The notes below the pieces were generated by a model. It was not told where the DNA came from and made no database searches. It saw nothing but the letters and a program-made list of their open reading frames with translations. A stretch of DNA of 64,000 nt from Pseudomonas sp. MWU13-2105 (lineage in GTDB: Bacteria; Pseudomonadota; Gammaproteobacteria; Pseudomonadales; Pseudomonadaceae). The first letter of the stretch is position 1, and each line of letters begins with the position of its first letter. The stretch spans positions 62,001-126,000 of the forward strand of contig NZ_JALLIY010000002.1 in the NCBI RefSeq assembly GCF_023242315.1. The letters are read 5' to 3'. This document shows, piece by piece, positions 7,156-15,332 of the stretch. A program made the translations under genes and the position numbers.

Positions 7156-9878
7156 CAGGCCTCCTGCTTCTTGAGCATGATCAGGCTCAGGCCGGTAAAG
7201 GCGACGAAGAATCCGAACAGCGCCAGGCACTGCGGCCACAGCTCACGCAGGTCCAGGGCCTTGGTGAAGGTGCCGACGGCGATATCGAGAAAGTGCCCGG
7301 CGGGGAACAGCATGCCCATCAGCGCGGCACCGCCGTCCAGCGACGAGCGCGGCACGATCAATCCGGAAAACTGGATGGTCGGCAGACTGGTGATGATCAT
7401 GGTGCCGAGGATCGCGGCGATCTGGGTACGGGTGAAGGCCGAGATCAGCAGGCCCATGCCGGTGGTCGCCAGCACATAGAGCACGCCGCCCAGGGCCAGG
7501 GTCAGGCCGCTGCCCTTGAACGGCACGCCGAACAGCCAGCGGTTCATCGCCACCAGCAGGGCCAGGTTGACCAGGCTGACTGCCAGATAAGGCGCCTGCT
7601 TGCCCAGCAGGAACTCCAGGCGGGTCAGGGGCGTGGCATAGAAGTTGGTGATCGAACCGAGCTCCTTCTCGCGGACAATGCCCAGGGCGGTGAGCATCGC
7701 CGGGATAAAGGCCAGGATCAGCGCCATGACGCCGGGGCCGATGGCGTTTACGCTGACCACGTCCTGATTGTAGCGAAAGCGGGTTTCCAGGCGGGCGGCG
7801 GGGCGAGTGTCGTAGGCCGGGCTGCTTTGCGCCGCCAGTTGTTCGAGGTTGGCCTGATGCACGGCCTCGACATAGTTGCGACTGGTTTCGGCACGGAACG
7901 GCATGCCGCCGTCCAGCCAGGCGGCCACCGTGGGTTGGCGTCCGGCATACAGGTCGCGGCCGAAGCCCGGGGGGATCTCCAGCGCCAGCTTGATTTCCGA
8001 GCGTTGCAGGCGCTGGTGCAGTTGCGCGGCATCGCGGATCGGGGTTTTCTCATCGAAGTAGCGCGAGCCGCGGAAGGCTTCCAGGTAGGCCCGGCTTTGC
8101 GGTGTCTGGTCCTGGTCATAGACGGCGAAGGCGAGGTTCTCCACATCCAGGGAAATCCCGTAGCCGAAGATCACCATCATGAACAGCGCGCCGAGCAGGG
8201 CGAAGGCCAGCCGTACCTTGTCGCGCAGCAGTTCCTTGCCTTCGCGGCTGGCCACGGCCAGCAGGCGCGCGGGGCTGAAGCCGGTCTTGTTCGGTGCCAG
8301 GCTGGATGTCGGCGGCGCCGTGTCGCCTGTGGCGGCCTGGGGCTCCGGCGAGCTGCCTTGTGCTTGCTCCAGGCAGCGGACAAAGGCCGCCTCCAGTGTG
8401 TCACCGTGGAACTGCCGTTGCAGGGCGTCCGGGGTGTCGCAGGCGAGCACTTGGCCGGCATGCATCAAGGAAATGCGGTCGCAGCGCTGGGCTTCGTTCA
8501 TGAAGTGGGTGGAGAGAAAGATCGTCACTCCCTGTTCCCGCGACAGTTCGATCAGCAGGCGCCAGAAGTCGTCCCGAGCCGCCGGATCGACTCCGGAGGT
8601 GGGTTCGTCGAGGATCAGCACTTCCGGGCGATGCAGCACCGCCACCGCCAGCGACAGGCGCTGGCGCAGGCCCAGGGGCAGGGCGCCGGACGGCTGCTCG
8701 GCGATCTGGCCGAGGTCGAAGCGCTGGATCAGCTCTTCGATCCGTGTCGCGCTGTCGGCCTTGGGCAGGTCGAACAGGCGTGCATGCAATTCAAGGTTCT
8801 GCCGCGTGCTGAGCTCGCCATACAGCGAGAAACTCTGGGACATGAAGCCGACGCGTTTGCGGGTTGCCAGGTCCGCGGCGTCCACCGGCTTGCCGAGCAG
8901 CGTGGCGCTGCCTTCGCTGGCCGGCATCAGGCCGGTGAGGACCTTCATCGTGGTGGTCTTGCCGCAGCCGTTGGAACCGAGAAAACCGAAGATCTCGCCG
9001 CGGCCGATGGCGAAGCTGACCTTGTTTACCGCCGTGAAGTCGCCGAAACGCAAGGTCAATTCGTGGGCTTCGATGGCGATATCGGTCTGGCTGCCGCTGC
9101 GTGGCGGGATCACCAGGGGTTGGTTGTCGTGGCCGCTGTCGCCCTGGTAATGGGTGAAGGCGTCGTCGAGCTTGCCGCTCGCGGTGCTGGCGGCGAGCTC
9201 CGGGCTCGGGCCCGCGGCGATCAGGCGGCCACGGTCGAGCATCAGGCAATGCTCGAACTGTTCGGCCTCTTCCATATAGGCGGTGGCCACCAGCAGCGTC
9301 AGTTGCGGGCGTTGGCGGCGGAATTCGTCCACCAGTTCCCAGAAGCGCCGCCGCGACAGCGGGTCGACGCCGGTGGTGGGCTCGTCGAGGATCAGCAGGT
9401 CGGGGTCGTGGATCAGCGCGCAGCACAGGCCGAGTTTCTGCTTCATGCCGCCGGAGAGCTTGCCGGCCGGCCGTTCGCTGAAGTGCTCAAGGTCGGTGGC
9501 GCGCAGCAGGTTGTGCATGCGCAGGTTGCACTCGGCTTTGCCCAGGCCGAACAGAGTGGCGAAGAAGCGGATGTTCTCGCTGATCGACAAGTCGGGGTAA
9601 AGGTTGCCGCCCAGACCTTGGGGCATGAAGGCGATGCGCGGGTACAGGCTGGCACGGTGGCGGCGCTCGTCGATCGCCCCACCGAGCACTTGCAGTTGGC
9701 CTTGCTGGAGCTTCTTGACCCCGGCGATCAATCCTAGCAGGCTGGATTTGCCGGCGCCGTCCGGGCCGATCAGACCGCAACGGGTACCGACGGGCAGGCT
9801 GAAGGCGATATCGACCAGGGCCTGTTGGTCGCCGTAGCGATGCTGGATGCCACTGGCTTGCAGCGCCAGGTCGCTCAT
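7155..9878 (-). CDS. rbbA: RbbA-like ribosome-associated ATPase / ABC transporter fusion
   Basis: This 907-residue protein has two ABC ATPase domains followed by an ABC-2 permease domain. NBD1 has GPDGAGKSS (38-46), signature LSGGMKQKLG and Walker B LLILDEPTTGVDP. NBD2 has GSNGCGKTTT, Walker B VLILDEPTSGVDP, and a degenerate signature ALPLGLRQRLS in place of LSGGQ. The C-terminal third has several membrane helices, with REKELGSITNFYATPLTRLE before the last block. E. coli RbbA binds ribosomes and stimulates ATP-dependent steps of translation; the gene architecture with an HlyD partner and a second permease instead suggests export. The ATGA overlap with the HlyD gene and the TGATG overlap with the permease show a tight three-gene operon. 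Confidence 0.9.
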   Translation of the reverse strand: MSDLALQASGIQHRYGDQQALVDIAFSLPVGTRCGLIGPDGAGKSSLLGLIAGVKKLQQGQLQVLGGAIDERRHRASLYPRIAFMPQGLGGNLYPDLSISENIRFFATLFGLGKAECNLRMHNLLRATDLEHFSERPAGKLSGGMKQKLGLCCALIHDPDLLILDEPTTGVDPLSRRRFWELVDEFRRQRPQLTLLVATAYMEEAEQFEHCLMLDRGRLIAAGPSPELAASTASGKLDDAFTHYQGDSGHDNQPLVIPPRSGSQTDIAIEAHELTLRFGDFTAVNKVSFAIGRGEIFGFLGSNGCGKTTTMKVLTGLMPASEGSATLLGKPVDAADLATRKRVGFMSQSFSLYGELSTRQNLELHARLFDLPKADSATRIEELIQRFDLGQIAEQPSGALPLGLRQRLSLAVAVLHRPEVLILDEPTSGVDPAARDDFWRLLIELSREQGVTIFLSTHFMNEAQRCDRISLMHAGQVLACDTPDALQRQFHGDTLEAAFVRCLEQAQGSSPEPQAATGDTAPPTSSLAPNKTGFSPARLLAVASREGKELLRDKVRLAFALLGALFMMVIFGYGISLDVENLAFAVYDQDQTPQSRAYLEAFRGSRYFDEKTPIRDAAQLHQRLQRSEIKLALEIPPGFGRDLYAGRQPTVAAWLDGGMPFRAETSRNYVEAVHQANLEQLAAQSSPAYDTRPAARLETRFRYNQDVVSVNAIGPGVMALILAFIPAMLTALGIVREKELGSITNFYATPLTRLEFLLGKQAPYLAVSLVNLALLVAMNRWLFGVPFKGSGLTLALGGVLYVLATTGMGLLISAFTRTQIAAILGTMIITSLPTIQFSGLIVPRSSLDGGAALMGMLFPAGHFLDIAVGTFTKALDLRELWPQCLALFGFFVAFTGLSLIMLKKQEA

Positions 9879-10840
9879 TTCAGATTGGCCGGCCAGTCCA
9901 CGGGGCTTGTGCGCACGTAGCCGGCGCCGGGCATGCCGGGCTTGGCCTGGGGCACGGCGGCGGGCTCGGTCAGGCGCAGTTTGACCCGGAACACCAGTTT
10001 CTGCCGCTCGTCACGGGTCTCCACTTCCTTGGGTGTGAACTGCGACTTGGCGGCGACGAAGGCGACTTTCGCCGGCAACGGGTGTTCGGGCAGGGCGTCG
10101 AGCACGACCCGGGCGTCGTCGCCCTGGGTCAGGCGGCCGACCACGGAGGCGGGCAGGTAAAGGTTCATGTACTGGTCGTTGGGGTCGATCAGCAGCAACA
10201 CCCGGCCGCCGGCGCCGAGGACTTCCCCGGGTTCGGCCAGGCGCAACTGGATAATGCCGTCGAGGGGCGCGCGCAGGCTGCTGTCATCGATTTCGCTGGT
10301 CAGCTGGGCGACCTGGGCCTGGGCCGCGCCGATGGCGGCGCTGGTGGCCGAGACCTGGGCCTTGGCGGCGGTCAGCGCGGCGCTGCTGGTATCGTAGCGG
10401 GATTGTTGCTGGTCGATCACCTGGCCGCTGGCGAAGCCGCGCTGGGACAGTTCGCGAAAACGCTTGAGCTCCTGGCCGGCGAGCAACAGTTCGCTTTGGC
10501 GCAGTTGCACGTTGGCCTGGTTCGCCGCGAAGTTCTCGCGGGCCCGCAGCACTTCGGCTTCGGCCTGGTTGCGCTGGGCTTCGAGGGTGCGGGTGTCGAT
10601 GCGGGCGAGCAGTTGCCCCTGGGTGACCTTGTCGCCTTCGTTGACCAGCACTTCGGCCAGCCTCCCCGGGGTTTTGCTGGCGATCTGCACTTCGGTGGCT
10701 TCGAGGCGGCCGTTGCCCATGCCGAGGCCTTCGGGCAGGCGGTCGTGAAGGGATTTCCAGTAGCCGAAGCCACCGGCGGCGGCCAGTAGCACGAGGAGGG
10801 CGGCGGCGAAAAGACGGGAACTGTGTTGATTCATCGACAT
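9875..10840 (-). CDS. HlyD-family membrane fusion protein (YhiI-like)
   Basis: The protein is 321 residues. One N-terminal membrane anchor (SRLFAAALLVLLAAAGGFGYW) is followed by a biotinyl-lipoyl-like segment (IASKTPGRLAEVLVNEGDKV), a long coiled-coil hairpin (residues about 85-195, rich in Ala/Gln/Glu with repeated AQAQVAQLTSEI-type sequence), and a second lipoyl half with LRAPLDGIIQLRLAEPGEVL. This is the periplasmic adaptor plan. The start at 10840 has AGGA 8 bases upstream; the longer frame to 10909 lacks a site. It is the first gene of the operon with rbbA and the ABC-2 permease and overlaps rbbA by ATGA. Confidence 0.9.
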   Translation of the reverse strand: MSMNQHSSRLFAAALLVLLAAAGGFGYWKSLHDRLPEGLGMGNGRLEATEVQIASKTPGRLAEVLVNEGDKVTQGQLLARIDTRTLEAQRNQAEAEVLRARENFAANQANVQLRQSELLLAGQELKRFRELSQRGFASGQVIDQQQSRYDTSSAALTAAKAQVSATSAAIGAAQAQVAQLTSEIDDSSLRAPLDGIIQLRLAEPGEVLGAGGRVLLLIDPNDQYMNLYLPASVVGRLTQGDDARVVLDALPEHPLPAKVAFVAAKSQFTPKEVETRDERQKLVFRVKLRLTEPAAVPQAKPGMPGAGYVRTSPVDWPANLK

Positions 10841-10974
10841 TGCTGCATCCTGCGTCAGTAGCGGCCGATCTTGACCGAATGCGTGGCGAAACGCGTTGAT
10901 ATTGGTCAAATGAACGGTAAGCCTAACCTGAATCGGGTGCAGGGTGCATCGTTGGACGTTGTGTTGTTCGTGCC

Positions 10975-11007
10975 GGCCTCTTCGCGGAGCTTGCCCGCGA
11001 AGAGGCC
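10975..11007. repeat. REP-like palindrome at the HlyD/EVE boundary
   Basis: GGCCTCTTCGCGG and CCGCGAAGAGGCC are perfect 13-base inverted arms around a 7-base loop. It lies just beyond the EVE gene stop (11015) and upstream of the HlyD operon. The element may act as a terminator stem for the EVE gene, although no T-run follows. Confidence 0.75.
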
Positions 11008-11014
11008 CTTGGAT

Positions 11015-11464
11015 TCAGCGCAAGGCCAGAACTGCGGCCCACTGTTCGGCGGTGACCGGCATCACCGACAACCGGCTGCCTTTCTGCACCAGCGGCATCT
11101 CCGCCAACTCGGCCTGCTGCTTCAGGTAACCAAGCCCGAGCACCTTGCCAAAGGTTTCCACATGGGCGACCTGCAATGCGCTCCAGGGATTCTTCTCGGC
11201 ACTGGCCTTGGGGTCGTGATACGCGCTCTCGGGGTCCAGCGCCGTCGGGTCCGGATAGGCCGCCGCGACAATCCGGCCAATCCCGGCAATCCCCGGCTCC
11301 GGGCAACTTGAGTGATAGAAGAAAAACTCGTCGCCGAGCGCCATAGCCCGCAGGAAATTGCGCGCCTGGTAATTGCGCACGCCATCCCAGCGCGTCTCAC
11401 CGAGCTTGGCCAGGCCGCCGATGGACAGCTCGTCGGGCTCGGATTTCATCAGCCAATAGGCCAT
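11015..11464 (-). CDS. EVE domain protein
   Basis: The protein is 149 residues, starting MAYWLMKSEPDELSI, the usual beginning of EVE (PUA-like) proteins. Further family features are TRWDGVRNYQARNFLRAM, DEFFFYHSSCPEPGIAGIGRI and ALDPESAYHDPKA. EVE domains have an aromatic pocket that binds modified bases in DNA or RNA, and in some lineages occur in restriction or RNA-modification contexts; stand-alone ones in Proteobacteria have no assigned role. The ATG at 11464 has AAGGAG 7-12 bases upstream. It is transcribed divergently from the small membrane protein, with a gap of about 185 bases that shows no clear operator. Confidence 0.9.
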   Translation of the reverse strand: MAYWLMKSEPDELSIGGLAKLGETRWDGVRNYQARNFLRAMALGDEFFFYHSSCPEPGIAGIGRIVAAAYPDPTALDPESAYHDPKASAEKNPWSALQVAHVETFGKVLGLGYLKQQAELAEMPLVQKGSRLSVMPVTAEQWAAVLALR

Positions 11465-11648
11465 GGTTTTGCTCCTTGGGCAATTTGTCGGGCAATTCCG
11501 CGTACTAACCGACGGTCGGTTGACGCCAATGTTTGCGTAGTGCTTCACGTTATCGCAAAATGCCGGGATTTTAAGCTTGACGCTGCTGCACGGCCTATAA
11601 CGAAAACCGTTGCTGTCATCGTGGATCATTTGCCTAGGGGGGCAATCG

Positions 11649-11807
11649 ATGAAACGCAAACCGGATTTACTATGGATTTTGGTGATTTTGTTCGGTTTGG
11701 GCGTGGTCACTACCGGCTATGCCCAGGGCCTCTGGTCCGGCAAGAAAGACGTGCCGGTGGAAATCGTCCAGCAGCAGCCGCAGCAGTCGACCCTGTTCAA
11801 GCGCTGA
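11649..11807 (+). CDS. Small single-pass membrane protein (52 aa)
   Basis: The sequence MKRKPDLLWILVILFGLGV begins a basic N-terminus and one membrane helix (about 7-24), followed by a polar tail ending QQQPQQSTLFKR. The ATG at 11649 has AGGGGGG 8 bases upstream, which marks it as the real start over the ATG at 11610. I do not recognise a named family. It could be a membrane microprotein that modulates a larger complex, or a secreted peptide with a poor signal. It is convergent with the folate cyclo-ligase gene, 33 bases away. Confidence 0.65.
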   Translation: MKRKPDLLWILVILFGLGVVTTGYAQGLWSGKKDVPVEIVQQQPQQSTLFKR

Positions 11808-11840
11808 TCCCGGCGGCTCTTGCCGGATCGCCCCGACTCG

Positions 11841-12446
11841 TTATTGCGCGAAATACCAGGCGCGGTCCGTGACCGTGCCTTGTAATGGCACATCCCAGCT
11901 GGCCTGATTCAACTTCCCGACTTTCTGACATTCATGGGCCAGCCCCAGCAGCGTCGGCTTGCGCCAGCTTTGGCGGCGGGCCAGATAAGCCAGGCTGCGG
12001 TCATAGAAACCACCGCCCATCCCCAAGCGTCCACCCTCGATATCGAAACCCACCAATGGCAGCAGCACCAGGTCCAATGTCCAGACCTTGCGTTGCGCGG
12101 CCAGGTTGACCCGTGGTTCGAGAATACGAAAACGATTGGGTTGCAGCTTCTCCCCCGGCCGAATGCGCTGGAACACCATCCGCGTGCGCGGCCAGGCGCT
12201 CAGCACCGGCAGATAGGTGTGCTTGCCGCGTCGTTGTGCTTCACGCAGCAGCAGGCGCGGGTCGATCTCACCGTCAGTGGGCAGGTACAGGGAGATATGG
12301 CGGGCGCGACGAAACAGCGGGTGTTGTGCCAATTGCCGATACAGGCCGCGAGCAGCCTGGCGTTGTTCGCTGGCGCTGAGTGCGCGGCGGGCTTTGCGCA
12401 GCAGTCGTCGAAGTTGCGGGCGGGAAGGCGGCGCAGGTTCGGTCAT
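11841..12446 (-). CDS. 5-formyltetrahydrofolate cyclo-ligase
   Basis: The protein is 201 residues. It has the N-terminal basic helix of the family (LRRLLRKARRALS) and the C-terminal phosphate-binding region with VLLPLVGFDIEGGRLGMGGGFYDRSLAYL near residues 130-160. The GMGGGFYDR motif is diagnostic. It converts 5-formyl-THF to 5,10-methenyl-THF with ATP, salvaging a folate inhibitor of SHMT. The start at 12446 (MTEPAPPSRPQLRR) is preferred; a TTG at 12464 would add six residues. It lies downstream of 6S RNA on the same strand, the classical ssrS-ygfA arrangement, so co-transcription with 6S is likely. Confidence 0.92.
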   Translation of the reverse strand: MTEPAPPSRPQLRRLLRKARRALSASEQRQAARGLYRQLAQHPLFRRARHISLYLPTDGEIDPRLLLREAQRRGKHTYLPVLSAWPRTRMVFQRIRPGEKLQPNRFRILEPRVNLAAQRKVWTLDLVLLPLVGFDIEGGRLGMGGGFYDRSLAYLARRQSWRKPTLLGLAHECQKVGKLNQASWDVPLQGTVTDRAWYFAQ

Positions 12447-12531
12447 GGCATCTGGCTTGGGCAATCGAGCGACCAGGACGGCAACTCGTTAACACCAATG
12501 CCGGCAATGATAGCCGGCAGTGGATTGGAAT

Positions 12532-12711
12532 CAGGCTCCCCGACGTACCGCTGTCGGCTTAGCCCTTGAACCCGAGAGTTCAAGGTGGAAGTTGCAGGAG
12601 GCCTTAAGGCTTTCCGTCTAGCGGACATGCGCACCGGCCCCAACGTGCAACTCCCGTGGTTTTGCGAATCGGCTCAGGGACATCACCAACTGGCAAGCAC
12701 TCCAGGGAGTG
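12532..12711 (-). ncRNA. ssrS: 6S RNA
   Basis: The minus strand between zapA and the folate cyclo-ligase gene holds an approximately 180-base RNA. It shares with E. coli 6S RNA the blocks CCCTGAGCCGAT, GAAGCCTTAAG-like AAAGCCTTAAGG and CACCTTGAAC ... GGTTCAAGGG, and ends TCGGGGAGCC, which pairs with the 5' CACTCCC. This makes the closed outer stem and large central bubble that mimic an open promoter and trap sigma-70 holoenzyme. TATACT at 12722-12717 is a good -10, placing the 5' end at about 12711. The exact 3' end is estimated. The order zapA-6S-ygfA is conserved in gammaproteobacteria. Confidence 0.93.
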
Positions 12712-12716
12712 GCATC

Positions 12717-12722
12717 AGTATA
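12717..12722 (-). promoter_or_regulatory. -10 element of the 6S RNA promoter
   Basis: TATACT on the minus strand lies about 6 bases before the inferred first base of 6S RNA. The -35 would fall inside or just after the zapA stop region; no strong TTGACA is seen. Confidence 0.6.
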
Positions 12723-12742
12723 CCCGAAACTGGCCGTAGGAA

Positions 12743-13060
12743 TCAGCCTTTGCTGTTGTCCGGATCAGCGGACAGCGCCAAATCGACACGATCGAGCAGA
12801 TCCCGTACCTGTTCGCGGGTCGAGCCACTGGCCTGTACATCAGGGCGCTCCTGGCGGTGCAGCAGGTCGTGGGTGATGTTCAGCGCGGCCATCACGGCGA
12901 TGCGGTCGGCACCGACGACTTTGCCGCTGCTGCGGATCTCGCGCATCTTGCCGTCCAGGTAACGAGCGGCACTGACCAGGTTGCTGCGTTCTTCCTGCGG
13001 GCAGATGATCGAATATTCTTTGTCGAGGATCTGCACGGTCACGTTATTGCTTGAACTCAT
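12743..13060 (-). CDS. zapA: Cell division protein ZapA
   Basis: The protein is 105 residues. It has the ZapA N-terminal strand block VTVQILDKEYSIICPQEERSNL, then AARYLDGKMREIR and RIAVMAALNITHDLL, and a C-terminal coiled helix. ZapA tetramers cross-link FtsZ filaments at the division ring. Its start overlaps the stop of the preceding small coiled-coil gene by ATGA. 6S RNA lies immediately downstream. The operon with a TIGR02449-type partner is standard in pseudomonads. Confidence 0.95.
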   Translation of the reverse strand: MSSSNNVTVQILDKEYSIICPQEERSNLVSAARYLDGKMREIRSSGKVVGADRIAVMAALNITHDLLHRQERPDVQASGSTREQVRDLLDRVDLALSADPDNSKG

Positions 13061-13266
13061 GAGTCTTGCTCCAGGGCTTTGAGGCGCGAAATCATTGATT
13101 CGACCTTACGCCGGGCGATTTCGTTTTTTTCAATGAGGGTTGCGCGCTCCTCGCGCCAGGTCTTTTCCTGAGCTAGTAAGAGTCCGTTTTGGCTTTTTAG
13201 TTGCTCGACCCGGGTAATCAGCAGTTCGAGTCTGGCCATCAGCGCGTGCAGGTCGGTGTCTTCCAT
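13057..13266 (-). CDS. TIGR02449-family coiled-coil protein (ZapB-like)
   Basis: The protein is 69 residues, beginning MEDTDLHALMARLELLITRV, almost wholly helical with heptad leucines and charged residues, and ending SRLKALEQDS. It resembles ZapB/SlyX-size coiled coils and is translationally coupled to zapA (ATGA overlap). It probably works with ZapA at the Z-ring; direct function is not established. The start at 13266 has GTGGA 8-12 bases upstream; the frame is open to 13386 but lacks family sequence. It is divergent from ygfB. Confidence 0.85.
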   Translation of the reverse strand: MEDTDLHALMARLELLITRVEQLKSQNGLLLAQEKTWREERATLIEKNEIARRKVESMISRLKALEQDS

Positions 13267-13411
13267 CGGGTATCCACTGAATATGACTGATGAGCGGTAG
13301 TAATCACAGCATGGAGCAAACGTTTGGACGGCCGATGGTCTGGCTCGTGCGCGAATGCTAGGATACAAGGCCTTCATTCTAGACATTGCGCCGCTTGGCG
13401 CCTAGCCGCCC

Positions 13412-13966
13412 ATGCCTATTCAGAATTCCCCGTATAACGCCTTTGCCACCCTGCTGAGCACCAGCGGTCACCCTGTCTCGCCGGCCGAACTGCACGGCCT
13501 GTTGCTCGGCCGCAGCTGCGCCGGTGCCGGCTTCGAAGCCGACAGCTGGCTGGTGGACGCCGCCGAGCTGCTCGAAGGCGAACCGCAAGATAACGTGCGC
13601 AACGCCCTGATCGGCTTGCAGGAGATGGTCAAGGGCGAGCTTACCAGCGACGACATGACCGTTGTCCTGCTGTTGCCCACCGACGACGCGCCGCTGACCG
13701 AGCGCGCCATTGCCCTGGGCCAGTGGTGCCAGGGTTTCCTCGCCGGTTTCGGCCTGACCTACCGCGCCAACGCCCTGAGCGTCGAAGCCACCGAGGTGCT
13801 CCAGGACCTGGCGGCCATCGCCCAGGTGCAGGATGCCCTGGAAGAGTCCGACGACGGCGAAAGCGATTACATGGAAGTCATGGAATACCTGCGGGTCGCG
13901 CCGTTGCTGCTGTTCACCGAAATCAACAAACCGGCTGAACCGGCTGCCAAGCCTTCTCTGCATTAA
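13412..13966 (+). CDS. UPF0149/YgfB family protein
   Basis: The protein is 184 residues and all-helical. It has the family start [28 protein letters not shown], then [21 protein letters not shown] and a C-terminal [14 protein letters not shown]. In P. aeruginosa YgfB dampens the AlpA anti-termination regulator and thereby affects ampDh3 and beta-lactam resistance; whether that holds here is inference. It stands 31 bases upstream of pepP in the conserved ygfB-pepP-ubiH-ubiI block and is divergent from the zapA pair. Confidence 0.9.
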   Translation: MPIQNSPYNAFATLLSTSGHPVSPAELHGLLLGRSCAGAGFEADSWLVDAAELLEGEPQDNVRNALIGLQEMVKGELTSDDMTVVLLLPTDDAPLTERAIALGQWCQGFLAGFGLTYRANALSVEATEVLQDLAAIAQVQDALEESDDGESDYMEVMEYLRVAPLLLFTEINKPAEPAAKPSLH

Positions 13967-13997
13967 GACGCCTTCAGACAGGGAGCCCCATCTGCCC

Positions 13998-15332
13998 ATG
14001 ATCCATATCCCGAAAGCGGAATACGCCCGGCGCCGCAAGGCCCTGATGGCGCAGATGGAACCCAACAGCATCGCGATCCTGCCGGCCGCTGCCGTGGCAA
14101 TCCGCAATCGCGATGTCGAGCACGTCTATCGCCAGGACAGCGACTTCCAGTACCTGAGCGGCTTTCCCGAGCCCCAGGCGGTGATCGTGCTGATCCCTGG
14201 CCGCCCCCACGGCGAATACCTGTTGTTCTGCCGTGAGCGCAATGTCGAGCGCGAGCTCTGGGACGGCCTGCGCGCCGGCCAGGAGGGCGCGATCCGTGAC
14301 TTCGGCGCCGACGACGCGTTTCCGATCAACGATATCGACGACATTCTCCCGGGCCTGATCGAAGGGCGCGACCGGGTCTATTCGGCCATGGGCAGCAACC
14401 CGGAATTCGACCGGCACCTGATGGAGTGGATCAACGTGATCCGTTCCAAGGCCCACCTCGGTGCGCAACCGCCGAACGAATTCGTTGCCCTGGATCACCT
14501 GCTGCACGACATGCGCCTGTATAAATCGGCGGCGGAAGTGAAGGTGATGCGCGAGGCCGCGGCGATTTCCTGCCGGGCCCATGTGCGCGCGATGCAGGCC
14601 AGCCGCGCCGGCTTGCATGAATTCAGCCTGGAAGCCGAACTGGACTACGAGTTCCGCAGGGGCGGGGCGAAGATGCCGGCCTATGGCTCCATCGTCGCGG
14701 CCGGGCGCAACAGCTGCATCCTGCATTACCAGCAGAATGACGCGGTGCTCAAGGACGGTGACCTGGTGCTGATCGATGCCGGTTGCGAGATCGACTGCTA
14801 CGCCAGCGATATCACCCGCACCTGGCCGGTCAGCGGACGGTTTTCGCCGGAGCAGAAGGCGATCTACGAACTGGTGCTGGCGGCCCAGGAAGCGGCCTTC
14901 GCCGAGATCGCGCCGGACAAGCATTGGAACCAGGCCCACGAGGCCACGGTGCGGGTGATTACCGCCGGGCTGGTCGAACTGGGGCTGTTGCAGGGCAATG
15001 TCGACGAGTTGATCGCCGCCGAAGCCCACAAGGCGTTCTACATGCACCGTGCCGGTCATTGGCTGGGGATGGATGTGCATGATGTCGGCGACTACAAGGT
15101 CGGTGATCAATGGCGCGTGTTGGAGGTCGGCATGGCGCTGACCGTGGAGCCGGGGATCTATATCTCCCCGGACAACCAGAACGTGGCGAAGAAATGGCGA
15201 GGCATCGGTGTGCGCATTGAGGATGATGTAGTGGTGACCAGGCAAGGCTGTGAAATTCTTACCGGCGGCGTGCCCAAGACCGTCGCCGGGATCGAGGCAT
15301 TGATGGCCGCTGCCCGGACCGAAGCGGCATGA
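13998..15332 (+). CDS. pepP: Xaa-Pro aminopeptidase P
   Basis: The protein is 444 residues. The creatinase-like N-domain (MIHIPKAEYARRRKALMAQM, DFQYLSGFPEPQAV) precedes a pita-bread metallopeptidase domain. Dinuclear metal ligands are visible: Asp in LIDAGCEIDCYASDITRTW, His in HRAGHWLGMDVHDVGDY, Glu in LTVEPGIYI and Glu in GIGVRIEDDVVVT. It removes N-terminal residues preceding proline. The start at 13998 is the first ATG after ygfB and matches the family start. Its TGA overlaps the ATG of ubiH (ATGA), so the genes are co-translated. Confidence 0.95.
   Translation: MIHIPKAEYARRRKALMAQMEPNSIAILPAAAVAIRNRDVEHVYRQDSDFQYLSGFPEPQAVIVLIPGRPHGEYLLFCRERNVERELWDGLRAGQEGAIRDFGADDAFPINDIDDILPGLIEGRDRVYSAMGSNPEFDRHLMEWINVIRSKAHLGAQPPNEFVALDHLLHDMRLYKSAAEVKVMREAAAISCRAHVRAMQASRAGLHEFSLEAELDYEFRRGGAKMPAYGSIVAAGRNSCILHYQQNDAVLKDGDLVLIDAGCEIDCYASDITRTWPVSGRFSPEQKAIYELVLAAQEAAFAEIAPDKHWNQAHEATVRVITAGLVELGLLQGNVDELIAAEAHKAFYMHRAGHWLGMDVHDVGDYKVGDQWRVLEVGMALTVEPGIYISPDNQNVAKKWRGIGVRIEDDVVVTRQGCEILTGGVPKTVAGIEALMAAARTEAA

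Noticed and set aside
7293..9737. 814-codon open frame opposite rbbA (and similar long antisense frames at 18003-20087, 34053-36656, 36461-38479, 46760-48718)
   Set aside because: They mirror high-GC genes on the other strand, lack ribosome sites and have low-complexity Gly/Arg/Gln composition. The opposite strand carries clear families.
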